Of a stretch of 64,000 nucleotides of DNA, positions 1 to 12,000 are shown piece by piece; within the stretch, counting starts at the first letter, position 1, and every line of letters begins with the position of its first letter. The DNA is taken from NCBI RefSeq assembly GCF_028389875.1, contig NC_084670.1:17083383-17147382 (forward strand), given 5' to 3'. A model generated the notes under the pieces. It searched no databases and was not told the DNA's origin. It saw nothing but the letters and a program-made list of their open reading frames with translations. The stretch is from Rhea pennata (Eukaryota > Chordata > Aves > Rheiformes > Rheidae). A program made the position numbers and the translations under genes.

Positions 1-2507
1 CTCCTCTCCCTTGCTCCCAGAACAAGCAAGCACCGGAGCCGCCGTGCCAAAGCGGCGGGCACACTTTCCTCGATCAGCTTCTTGCCAAACTCAAGGGAGG
101 AGGAGGTAAATTCACCCTGTTTTATTCTCCCCTCCTCCCGCATGAAGAGTTGCTACTAAGGTTTAGCAGATTAACTCTTCTGCTGTTCTTCATAGACCAT
201 TTCCCCCGCCTTTCCAAGAGCACAGGAGGCATTTTTATCACCAACGCAGTGAATCCAAACACTGTCAGTGGTGAATGAGGATGAAAGTCAACACCAGCTA
301 ACGAGCAGTCCTAAGATACACCTAGGGGCCAGTTTTTCAACTCATTTACTATAGATTCAGAAGGGCAAATCCAATTATCCTGCCATTAATCGCTGCCTAT
401 TCAGTGGCAGCAGTGTGAAAGAAACCTCTAAGCGCAAGCCCCATGAGGCTGCTGCGTTGGGCTGCCTGCCCCACCGCGGGGGACGAGAGGGGGGCGACGG
501 AGAGGGACACGGTGGGGACACCCGATTTGAACCCGGCCCGTCTGCCACGGAGAGCTCGCACATCGCTCGTCTTGCAGGAAGCCACTTTCTGTTGAGAGCG
601 GCAAACACTCATTACTTCTTCTTGTCAAGCCACCCAAAGACACTGCCTTTAAAGCTCTGTGAGCTGTAAGCAGCACGCATGATTTACAGGATAAAGTTTG
701 TGATCTGACTAGCAAGTTAAACTGCTTTGGCTGGAATAGTTATCCCTACATTTACCTCCACAGATGAGTCAGCCCCTCATGCCCACCTGCTTTCTGGAAT
801 ACACTAAGGAGGCTTTGCTTTTAAAAGTAAAGGTATTTTAGCATTGTACCCATGCAAAAATATCCTGGTTTCTAAAAACTGTAAAGAAATCCACACTAAT
901 ATATCAAAATTTTCTCAACAGCCTGAGCTAACCAGCAGCCAAAAATGTAGCTGAGGTAATGAGACACATCTGGAGAAAACTTCAAGTTATTTAAACTAAT
1001 TTGCCCTGCGCTGCAGGTTGAGGCAAAGGCACTTTGCACGGGGAAAGCAAGAGCTCATTGCAGCAGGCAGAAGTCCAAGCGCTTTACCCGTTAGCGCGGC
1101 GCTAAGCCGGACACGGGGCGAGCCCGGGAAAGCGCGCTTTGCTCCAGCCAGCGCCCCTCCGCACGCGGACGCTGTGCTGGAGACGCACGGGAGCCGACTT
1201 CTCCAGTCCGAGAAGGGCTGAGAGACCGGCCACAAGGTGTAGTGATAAGAAAGAACACCAACTCTGTAACAAATTGAAGGCCTCATGCACAGTATAATGC
1301 GACCAGTTTTAACGGGGGAAGCAGAGCACACAGCTGCATACCACCAGAACAGGCAGCAAAGGTTGTTTCCTTTCATCTGACAGACATTTGCTACAGGCCA
1401 TGATAGATCACGGAAAGGCTTTAAAACCAGTGCTGGGTACAGCATATTCTCTCCATTGGGCTTTGTCCCAGCTCCTTTCTTTTGTTTTTCATCATCTACT
1501 AAAATCTGTATTTAGAGTTCTTTCTCATACTTCCTATAATTAACAGAATGGGGGGAAAAAAAACAGGATACTGTGTGCCACAGTATACAGAATATAAGCA
1601 CAGCACTCTCTCAGATGCTTGCCGAAGCTTTAAAACAGAATTACTGCTTTCTCTTACTGCCACTGCTTTCAATAGAGAAGGCGAGGCAAAAACTAAATAT
1701 AACCAGCCCTGCTACGGTGATACCCCCCAGCACACATAATACCAGTCTTACTTACACAGTGCGTGATACAGAAATGCCCAAAACAGCACAGGGCCAGCTC
1801 TCACCCAAGCCAAAAGCCTTTGCTGCAGCAGGACAGGACAGGACAGGAGCAAGCTGCCGTGCCTCAGGCATGGGGGCACGCAGGGAGAGCAGCTGCTAAT
1901 CCCGGGTCTGAGCCTGGTCACTGCAATTAGAGGCAACACAGCCCAGGTGGAGCCTTAGCCAGGGCTGCCGCGAGGGTCGTGCCTGGCCCGTAACACCGGC
2001 CGTCTGCTGTCTGTATTTTAGGTCTGATTCACACCTACGTTATTGACGCTGTCCTGCCTCATCAAATTCTCGGCACCTTCCAAAACCGGGGTTTGACCCA
2101 AGATGGGACTAAAAGCCCTTCCCAAGCAGTCAACTGTCCCTGCAGCAGCTTTGGGGAAAGAAAAAAAAGAAAAAGAAATAAAAAATACAGGAGGACACAC
2201 TTACTCGGCCTTTGAACGCGTAAGGCAAGCCAGAAGGGGTTCGCGCGCCCAGCAGCAGTTTGCCGCAGCTGCTGGCCGAGCTGCGCGCCCATCCCCGTGA
2301 CGGCGAGCGCCCGGGGCGGGCGGCAGCGCGGAGGCCTCCGAGGAGCCGCGCGTCCGCCCGCGGGCGCCTTTCGGGGCAGGGTCAGCGGACAGAGCAGCCA
2401 GCGAGAGGCACAGAAGCGCCGGCTGGCGGAAGGAGGGCGGCCGCGGGGCGGCGGCGGCCGGGGCCCGGCGGGGCCGAGAACCCGCGGGAGCGGGGCGCCA
2501 GCCGCCC
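1..2507. other. Intergenic DNA with two CpG-dense islets
   Basis: No gene can be supported here. The stretch alternates AT-rich sequence with short GC- and CpG-rich islets at about 430-600 and 1010-1215, and merges into a larger CpG-dense block from about 2200. Open frames across the islets lack splice-consistent structure and resemble no family I recognise. By human synteny the neighbouring gene on this side should be COL24A1, but no collagen Gly-X-Y repeat or laminin-G-like sequence was seen. Confidence 0.6.
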
Positions 2508-2509
2508 AC

Positions 2510-3496
2510 GCCGCGCCGCCCACGCCGCGCAGGGCTCGCCGCGCCCAGCCCGCGCCAGGGCGCAGCTGCCCGCGCCGCGCAGGGCTCGCCGCGCCCAGCC
2601 CGCGCCGGGGCGCAGCCGCCCACGCCGCGCAGGATTCGCCGCGCCCAGCCCGCGCCGGGGCGCAGCCGCCCGCGCCGCCCACGCCGCGCAGGGCTCGCCG
2701 CGCCCAGCCCGCGCCGGGGCGCAGCCGCCCACGCCGCGCAGGGCTCGCCGCGCCCAGCCCGCGCCGGGGCGCAGCCGCCCACGCCGCGCAGGGCTCGCCG
2801 CGCCCAGCCCGCGCCGGGGCACAGCCGCCCACGCCGCCCACGCCGCGCAGGGCTCACCGCGCCCAGCCCGCGCCGGGGCGCAGCCGCCCACGCCGCGCAG
2901 GGCTCGCCGCGCCCAGCCCGCGCCGGGGCGCAGCCGCCCACGCCGCGCAGGGCTCGCCGCGCCCAGCCCGCGCCGGGGCGCAGCCGCCCACGCCGCGCAG
3001 GGCTCGCCGCGCCCAGCCCGCGCCGGGGCACAGCCGCCCACGCCGCGCAGGGCTCGCCGCGCCCAGCCCGCGCCGGGGCGCAGCCGCCCACGCCGCGCAG
3101 GGCTCGCCGCGCCCAGCCCGCGCCGGGGCGCAGCCGCCCACGCCGCGCAGGGCTCGCCGCGCCCAGCCCGCGCCGGGGCACAGCCGCCCACGCCGCCCAC
3201 GCCGCGCAGGGCTCACCGCGCCCAGCCCGCGCCGGGGCGCAGCCGCCCACGCCGCGCAGGGCTCGCCGCGCCCAGCCCGCGCCGGGGCGCAGCCGCCCAC
3301 GCCGCGCAGGGCTCGCCGCGCCCAGCCCGCGCCGGGGCACAGCCGCCCACGCCGCGCAGGGCTCGCCGCGCCCAGCCCGCGCCGGGGCACAGCCGCCCAC
3401 GCCGCGCAGGGCTCGCCGCGCCCAGCCCGCGCCGGGGCGCAGCCGCCCACGCCGCGCAGGGCTCGCCGCGCCCAGCCCGCGCCGGGGCGCAGCCGG
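2510..3496. repeat. GC-rich minisatellite, 50-bp unit, about 19 copies
   Basis: A near-perfect tandem array. The same core (GCAGGGCTCGCC followed by GCGCCCAGCCCGCGCC) recurs every 50 bp, with unit landmarks at 2531, 2581, 2631, 2690, 2740, 2790, 2849, 2899 and so on to 3458. Three steps are 59 bp instead of 50 because of an extra 9-bp CGCCGCCCA block (before 2690, 2849 and 3208). Units carry single-base variants (GGGGCG or GGGGCA; GGCTCGCC or GGCTCACC). The array has almost no A or T and therefore no stop codons in most frames, which makes long but meaningless open frames on both strands. It grades into non-repeated GC-rich DNA on each side. Confidence 0.97.
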
Positions 3497-6400
3497 CCGC
3501 CGGCGTGGGAGCCCGCGCTGGGCTCGCCGCCGCAGGGGTTGTCAGTGGAAACGCCGCTGGCTGGTGAGCGAGTTCCGATTCCGCGTCTTGTCCTGGCGCC
3601 CGTCATCAGCGGTGCGTACCAGGGCGTAAGTGCAGTCTGCCCGGACGGTGTGCGGTGGAAGCCGCGAACGAGCACCTGCACCTGCCAAATCCAGTCTTCC
3701 TCCCGACTTGCCACAATTTTTGTTTTGTAAAATTCAAACATGCATTGAATGCTCACGTCTGCTAGTTTTATTAAATCATGCTGTTACATCAAAACGGAAA
3801 GCCAGCTTTCTAGGTTACTTCTTTTCAAAGTTAATTACTATTTGTCAAGAGAAATTAGCTTCCCACTGCATTTCAGAAGACTCACAGCACGTTTAAAATT
3901 ATGAATGGCTTGTTTGGAGGGACCGAATGTTTAAGTATCTGAAGATTTTAGCTTATTTGTTTTTCTGTTCTTAAGCATTAAAACAAAATGTTTTTCCCCA
4001 CCTTAGATGTAAAATGGTTTTCTCTATTCATCTCTACAGGTTACAAAAATCTAAGGGATTGCTTCTGCTGTAAAGCTTTTCGTAAGGGGAACAGATGTCT
4101 TTTATTTTCAGAATATTTATATAAAAGTATTGTGCCATGTATGAGATTTTTATTCACAATACATAATAGTTAATAATGGAAAAAGTGTGCTGAACATAAG
4201 ATTAAATCATTGAAAACAGAAAGAACTTCAACACAAATTGTCCTGTGCTGTTTATTAGACAGATATTACTAATATGGAACGATCTCCAAAAATTCTGTAG
4301 AAAAAATCTTCTCTGAGCTTAGTAGCTTTTAATACTGATTTTGCAGAAAATCTAGTGTATTTAATGCACAGCAGAGGCAATAATCCTACTTCCCCCCCAC
4401 ACAGTAAAACCAGAGTACTCCAGAAGCACTCTCTGAGTTCCTTTATTTGACTGAGTCCAGCTGGGAACTCATGATAGAGCATGAATAAAATTTGCAGTTA
4501 ATTGGTAATAGCTTAAGAGATTGGAGAAAGGTTCCTCTGCACGGTGTATTACCCGTGTCTGGTGAAAGTCGCATTTGACCCATAAATGCAGTTCCAGCTT
4601 GCACAAAAGCTATTTCTGACTGTTGAGAGCAGAGCTGAAGCTTAGGCGGTTCCTGCTGTCGCGCAGCTCCGGCTTTTCCTGCAGCGTGTCGGCCGGAGAC
4701 TGCACGCTCCGGCACACGCCGCCGGCCACGGCGCGCAGGTAGCCTACGTGCAGAGCGGCTCTTCTTACGTCAGGATTCTAAAAAACTAAATTGTTTTGGT
4801 AAAATAATATTTACTGGAGCCATCAGCTTGTGCCGGGGCGAGCAGAACGTAGCTGCGAAGAAGGTCTAACTCAGCGGGATGTTTGCGGTTCCAGGTTTCT
4901 TTAGCACTTACAGTATAATTTGTGCCATATATTCTCTTATTTACAGTCCTCCAAGGAAACCATTTTCTATTCGATGCAGAGTGCAGGAGTCTTTCCGCAG
5001 GGCAGCAGCTCTGCGCCTTCCCCCATAACGTACCCTTTCATTACCACCGGGGTCGCCTGGCCATGGCAATTCGTAACGGGATAACACGCTCTTTGAATTT
5101 TCATCTAGTCGCCGGCAGTGAGGAAAAATGGGACCCGATGGTCCTGATTGCTGGGAGCCAGCGTGACAGCCCTGGGAACATCTGGAATACAGGACGTTAA
5201 CCTGGTTTTCTGATGACCCTCCGTGTTCACCTCTGGAGAAGACTTCCTTCGGAGGCCAGCTGCAGTTGTTGCTAGCCTGGGGCCTTCTGGAGTTAGTCTT
5301 TCAATGCAAATAGGCATGTCCCGTGTTGTTTAAAATCACACTGAGGCTGCAGCACCAGTAATACATTAACGAGCACTAGTCACTAGCTGAAGTGAAGGGC
5401 TGAAACCGCCACCCGTGGCCCAAGTCCTCGTCCGTTTGTCCCGCGCTCTCGGGAGGGATGCACTTCCGCTGTTCAGGCGTGCGAAGGAAAACCAGAGAGG
5501 GAACCGCAAAGGCACGGCGAAGGGAGACGGCCGAAACGTCAGACCGGCCGGGGAAGCGCTTCCGTCGCCTTTCCGAACGGGATCGCGCTCCGCGTCCCAC
5601 CACCCTTCCTGCTCCGCCAGCAGCGGCAGGCGGCTTTTCCTTTACCGATCGAAAGGGATTTCTGCTGGCCCCGTCTGATCATGGGGGTTTAGCCAATGGA
5701 AACCCTGCAGCAGGAAAAAGCATGGAAACTGGATGACTCATAGTTTTTACATCGCTTGAATTTTAATTAAAGAGTTTAAACTATGATTTTTAATAATAAA
5801 CCAGTAGGATTTTTTGTCATCGTATGCGAATAACAGAGAGGCTGAGCCTTCGGTTATTTGGAGGCAACGACAGAAACAGCAATTACTTTTTAAAAATTAA
5901 CAGTGAATAAACTAGACGTGCAATTCAGAACCAATAAACGTGGGACGTTCCTGGTAATGCTCTAACGTGGTTCATGAGCCCAGCTCCGCAGCAGGTGCGG
6001 GAGCGGATGCTGATTGCAAGCGTTACCTGTGCAAGCTCAGCGTAGATCATTGCAAGGTTTCGGTGCCTCCGACAGGCCGACCTTGTGCGCGTGCTCATGC
6101 CGCGCTATAGGTGTGCGGGGCAGGCGGGCGCTGCGCCCACGGGGAGGAAAACCCTTCAACATCTTTCATTTTTGAAAAAATCGGATACAGCTAGTCCCAA
6201 GCCCGGTTTGTCCAGCAATTCCTCCAGCTTGCCGGGCTGCTCGTTTTGGAAAGCCCTGGCTGTCCTCCGCTCTACCAAACTCTTCCCGTCGGTGTCGAAG
6301 CGTTACGCGCGCCGGCGGCGGCTCCCCCCGCGCCCGGGGGCCCGGGTCCGCGACTGCCGGGCCGGCGGGGCTCAGCCCCTTTTCTGCTCGCTCTGCTCCT

Positions 6401-9000
6401 CTGCTGGCCTTGCTCACCGCTGCCGCCGACCCTTGGCGCCGCGGCTGCTCCCTCCCCGCCGGTGCCGGGGCCGCGCGCCGAGACCGCGTGGGTGGGCGAG
6501 CATTCCCCGAGCGGCGCGGGACTTTGCTTTATTGTAACGGAAATATTTTTGGTTTTTTGCTCCTGGTAGCAACGTTTGTGAGCTAGTCAAAGAGGAAACA
6601 GGTCTTGGAGGGCTTGGGTCAGCACAAAAATACGAAAGGAAAGTTAAGAGCAGGAAGAAGTTGTCTCGAGGTGCCGTGAGGTCCCTTCTCTCCGCTCTGC
6701 CGCAAAGGAACGATCGGGCCAGGAAAGCTGTGGGCAAAAACCGACCCTCCGTGGAAACGGCCTCTGCGCCTCGAGCGTCCGGTTCTCTCCCGCCTTCCCT
6801 TTGCTCTACCTTCCCGCTCCCCGCGCCGCGCGTCCCGTTTCCGCTGCGCCACAGCTGCCGCCGGCACGTCCCGCGCACGCTCGATCCCGAGCACCCCGGC
6901 GGCGCTCGCGCGTGTGGTTCGCAGGCAGGAGAGACCGCCTTTAATTTCACGACACGGAGAAAACTGATGCTGTGTTTAAAGTCCCATGTAGCAGTATGAT
7001 TTAATAAACTGCAATTCCTTTTAACTTTATTACAGCCTATCCTCTTGCAATGCATGTATATTACCCTTGCAAATATACATACATTTTTTAAAGGCTGCTC
7101 ACTTAAAAATAGATCAGGAGTGCTAATTTAGCTGCCGGCATAATCCATCCGGCATCTTTGAAGTAAGTTCTTTAATGATTTCACTGAAATCAACACAGCT
7201 CACTGTTAATTAGGCATTTTTATCCAGCAGCCCACAGTCTATAGAATTAAAACTGCAGGCAATAAAACGAAGGAAACATAAAAGCGTTCCTTTGGAGCCG
7301 GACTTTTCCCACCAGAATGAGATCACAAGCGCTTCATTATAGTTTATGGACTGACAGAAGTTCAAAGCTAACAGTAGGCAGAAATTGGTTGTAACCGCCG
7401 GATTAAGTAGCTGTGAGTGAGTCAAACGCGGTTATTGGCCGCGGTTGGTGGTTCTGGTACTTCCCGGAGAAGCGCATCCGCAGGAAGGGTGATCACGGTG
7501 CTTTCAGCTCCAATGAACTTGGGGTGAAATTACGTTCTTCGCCGTTCACACCTCTCCCCAGAAACCAGGTAGCGGCGTCTGCGGCGAGCCGAGAGTGAAC
7601 TGCTGCTGCCGCGCACAAGAGCACGGCTGCCGCCAAGGGAGGCCACGACAGTCGACACCGAGCGCTGCTGAAAATACCACCAAGTTTTTTAGCATTTTTC
7701 ACATGAAATGCCTAGAAACTCTTAAAAATACGACACGTACCTGCTGACCTGCTTTGAAAAGCAATCATAAATGAGAGCCTACACCTTCCTTGGGAGCTGC
7801 TCGATATATCTCTATCCTCAGGACTTCTCGGAAGGATTTTTTTTCACATCAGTGTATTCACAGCTTGATGTTGGGCAACGTGAATGAGTTCTGAATATAC
7901 ATAAGAAAGTATATAAAAGTATATATAACTGCCTAGATGGTTAAAGGAAACCTGCAAGATCTCCTTGTTGATATTAAATAAATGAAGAATTTTTTCTAAT
8001 GAACATCTGGTATAAATGAAGCTGACATAAATCACATCTAGCTGGAATCAGCTTTAACTTAATATACAAAATGTGTTCATATTAGTTTATATGAAGGATG
8101 GCGAATAATCAAGTTTTCTTCCATTTGCCCTGAGAAATTTTCGGGGATGTCATAGCAGCCAGACTTTTTGCACTTCTTGCAAAAGATACTTAGAAAGTTC
8201 GTAGATATGTTTGCGTACCTTCATGACAAAAGCGCTGAGCTAAGTCCCTCTTTGGTACCTATATTCCTATCACGAATTACTATTCATTTGGTCCTCCAGT
8301 TAATTTCATTGGATATTATGGTAAAACAGCCCATGACACTTGTCAACAGTTGTATCACGTTACCTAGAGGAGAGCAAATGTTGTGTCTCAGAGTGGATAG
8401 TTTTAGCAATCTGAACAGGATCAAACCAATCTGAGAGTTCACACAGTTAAAAGATAGAATTAATACTGTGCTTCACTTGATTTCCCCACCCCTCACCAGC
8501 GCATTGCACTAGTATACTATATAATACTAATATAATACTCTCCATATACTATGATACTAATATTATATTAATATAATACTAATATACTACTAGCAAGAAT
8601 ATTCCTGGGTAAGCTACAGTAAGATAGCGCTCCCAATTTCGCCATGATGTAAACACTTACATTATGCAAAAAATTGAAAAGCACGCAGACCAAAGACAAA
8701 ATAAATGCTTTCTTGAAACTACACAAAACAGCTTCTCAAGATTCCTCAAGGCAGGAAGCAAAAGACTGATATTTTTTGCCAGGCTGTGCAAGAGCCCTTC
8801 CAGCCTGCCTGTGCCGCGGGGGCAGACGACGTCTCTGCTGCGGCAGGACAGTTTCTTAACAGAAAAAGTTCACGGAGCGAATGGTCCTCAGTGCCGGCCA
8901 CCAGCGCTCCTACTGGGCCTACGTCAGGAGGTCAACAAGCCGGCAGCTGCCCCTCGGCAAGATTTTAGCTTCTTTTTGCAGTATTAGAGCCCCGCTTCTC
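3497..9000. other. Intergenic DNA with CpG-dense islets
   Basis: AT-rich sequence is interrupted by CpG-dense blocks at about 4660-4760, 5400-5660, 6060-6500, 6660-6930 and 7420-7670. Such islets usually mark promoters, but no open frame or splice site here could be tied to a gene. The right part holds a short AT-rich tandem-like tract (8516-8592). A distal first exon or enhancer of a gene further left (COL24A1 by human gene order) is possible but unproven. Confidence 0.5.
8516..8592. repeat. AT-rich imperfect tandem tract (ATACTAATATA-type)
   Basis: The motif ATACTAATAT/ATACTATAT repeats imperfectly about seven times. It is simple low-complexity DNA between AT-rich flanks with no link to a gene. 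Confidence 0.7.
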
Positions 9001-12000
9001 CAATTACGGACGTCTGCTCTAACGCCCTGCTTGGCGGTGCGGGAGGGACGGTAACTGCCTGAGCCGGTGTCGTTGGAAGATGCGTTAGATGCAGTTTTGT
9101 GAAATTAGAGCCCACCCACTTGCAGGCACAGCTTTACAGGAGCTAGCTGATCTTTTCAAAGCAAATGCAGGCAAATCAGTGAAGTCTGATATGCAGCAAG
9201 TAATCAGGAAGAATAAAATTGAATAACAAATACCTACCTTCCACAGAGGTATTATCAGTAAGTCTAGGATTTAATGAGTGCTTACGTAAAGTTTTACTGT
9301 TAAACATGTAACCAGACTCTCCATCTGACTTTACCAAGCTCAGTCATTACCTCTTTTCTTTTATAACATCAAAATATTGATTAAAAAGAAGGGTTTTAGC
9401 TAAAGGGTAGTCAACATCCTTTCTTGAGCACATGCGTCAGAGTCAACCCCAATTTATCATTTGGTTTCTTATAGGCCAAAATACATAAAGAACTACAAAA
9501 AACTCTGCTTAATTATTTGAAGGATTCTAAATATAGCTTCTTTCAATGCTTTAGGACCTGGTGAATAGAACAGCTGTCAGCAGTATGTTCCTCTGAGACG
9601 CTTAGTCTGTTGTTTCTAATTTGAAAAGTATGGTCATAGTCAATAGTCTCCCAAAGACAGGTGTGTAGTCCAAACATAAATTTTGTTTTCTTAGAATTAA
9701 AATCAAATGAATAGACACTGTCAGATGGTTACCAAGTGTCACAATTTTACATTAGGGACATATTTAAAAAGCATGATTTGCGGTACAATAACTTACTGTA
9801 AGTTGCCAAATTCAAAAGTTGAATTATGTTGGGTAAAATAATTTCTCATATTTGACAGAATTAAGTGGCCTAACACGTGAAAGTTATCTCTGTCCTGTGG
9901 GCTAGGCTCTGCAGGTGGGAAGTGTGAGCATTTAATATAGTTCTTTTCAAGTGGGCAGGCTAAGGATCTGAAACATAATCACTGACTGAAAACGTACTGC
10001 ACTTGTTTATGGTCAGGTTGAAACTGGCCCCAAAATCTCCATCATATAGCATCAGCTATAAATTTTTGCTCCAAGGAGACCAAGTAGTAAAGCATACAAC
10101 AAAGTTTTGGGCCTTGTTGAAGTCACTGGCAAAACTCCTATAATCTTTAATAAAACCATAGCAATACCTCTATTATTAAAATTAGAACATAACTAATTTT
10201 TTGTCTTTGCTCCTTTTCAACCAAGAACAATAGCATGTCTGAGGAGGTACAGGAAAGGTTGCATAAAGCTTCCAAGGGACTGAAGGTCAAAGATTTGTGA
10301 GTTTCTTTTCCAAGGAAATGCCATGTAAAACGTCATTAGTAAAGAAGGAGAGGAAAAAATAAGTAAAAGAACAAAACAAAACCAAGCAGTTCTAAGACAT
10401 TGCTGCATGTCAGTGTTATTTAACTAGGAACATCAAGTATACCAGACAAAACGAGAGTATTTTGAAATGAAGGCACAGTAGGTGCAAGCACAAACACTCA
10501 CGCTCTCACCTTGCTTGCAAAACTCCTTTTCACGTTTGTGCGTATGCCTCAGATACATTGCACATCCACTCATGTATTTCTCATACAAATGTGGGACTGC
10601 AAATCTGTACCATGTGCGCCTTCGTCCCTGAGCACCTGGAGAAGCGCCAGCTGCTAGCAGCACCTTCAGTTAGCAAAGAGAAGGCCATTAAAAGCCACAG
10701 GAGAAGCAGAATAAGCAGAGTACTTCAGTTATTTTAAGGACCTCTCTGAGGCTAGCGCTGACCTGGAAAGCCTTTTTTAATAGCCTATAGATTTTTAATT
10801 TAAAAATTTTTGATAAGTTATGTTAATCTTGAGTAATGTATTGGTATGGAAATAATCTAGTTCAAAGAACGACTAATCTGTTCCAGCATAATAAATGTTA
10901 AGCAAAGATAATTAATTCCAGACTTTCAGATTCAAGGACTTAAATTTCTGAAAGTATAATCAAATACACACAATAGTAACATAATTCAGGAAGTCTGACC
11001 ACATATAGGCCCCATGAGAGGCCTCATCTATCATAACAGAAATAATCTTATTTTGAGAGCAACTTGACAGCACAATCAGACATTGTACCTAAAACTCTAT
11101 CCATCCGACATCTAGACATCCATCCATAACAAGCTACTTGGACATTCACCTTGAAAGGATTTCTGCAACCCGTATGCTCTTTCATACATCTTTACAAGCG
11201 TGTATGAGTCTTTGTTATTATCTTCATTGCTGGAGAGTTGGAGTACTCCATTTATATCCTACCAGACCAAAGTAGATGTTAAATCACTAAAATCTGGAAT
11301 CAAACCTAGCAGCCCTGGACATGCTTTGAAATCCCTCATCCATGTGAACAGTCCTTAGCTGCATCTTTTCATACTTTAGGAAGTGAAGTCTGACATGCAG
11401 AATGAAGTATGAGGTTCACTACCATAGACCAATATTTATCCAGGAGGTAACAGTTACAGTAAAATACACTTTTCCCTTATGTAAGTAAACAAAAGTGTGA
11501 GACCAATAACCGTAAGATTTTAAAACATCAGTTCTGTCCAAAAAGAAAAAATTGCAAAATCAGGAGGTCCTGAATAACTAAGGAGATTTGCAGGGAATAT
11601 GTTGGGGAGGACAGCTGCTGTTGTAAGCCTTCCTTTGGGATTCGGGCTACTTGTGCTGGAGGCAAACAGTAGAAATCCAGCCTCAGAGAATAATTACTGA
11701 GTTCACACTGAGGTCTTTTTGGCATGAGTTTCTTGTTTCCAGTACTTGATTGGCCAAACTACAGCTGTCACTGAAACGTACCATGTGAGAAAAAAATGGA
11801 AAGGCTATTCAAAACAAAGTCTTCAACGCAGAGCTGCCCAGGCTCTGGGAAGTACGTCATCCGGAGTTTCTGAAACTTCCACAGCTAATGTAAATAAGAC
11901 GTAAAGCGAAAGACAAACGAGCAACAAGCCTAAGGGCTAAACTCCCCCTTCACTTACACCTCCGCAGCTGCAGTGACTGCAAAACTGAGACATTAGGTTC

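Noticed and set aside
2062-3756. Long open frames (260-477 codons) on both strands, rich in Ala, Arg, Pro and Gly
   Set aside because: They are translations of the GC-rich 50-bp minisatellite, which lacks A/T and so lacks stops; every frame is open and the peptide is only the repeat read three ways.
7493-7702. Minus-strand frame with signal-peptide-like hydrophobic stretch, considered as a COL24A1 first exon
   Set aside because: No further COL24A1 sequence was seen, the peptide does not align convincingly, and the hydrophobic stretch is an Ala run from GC-rich DNA.
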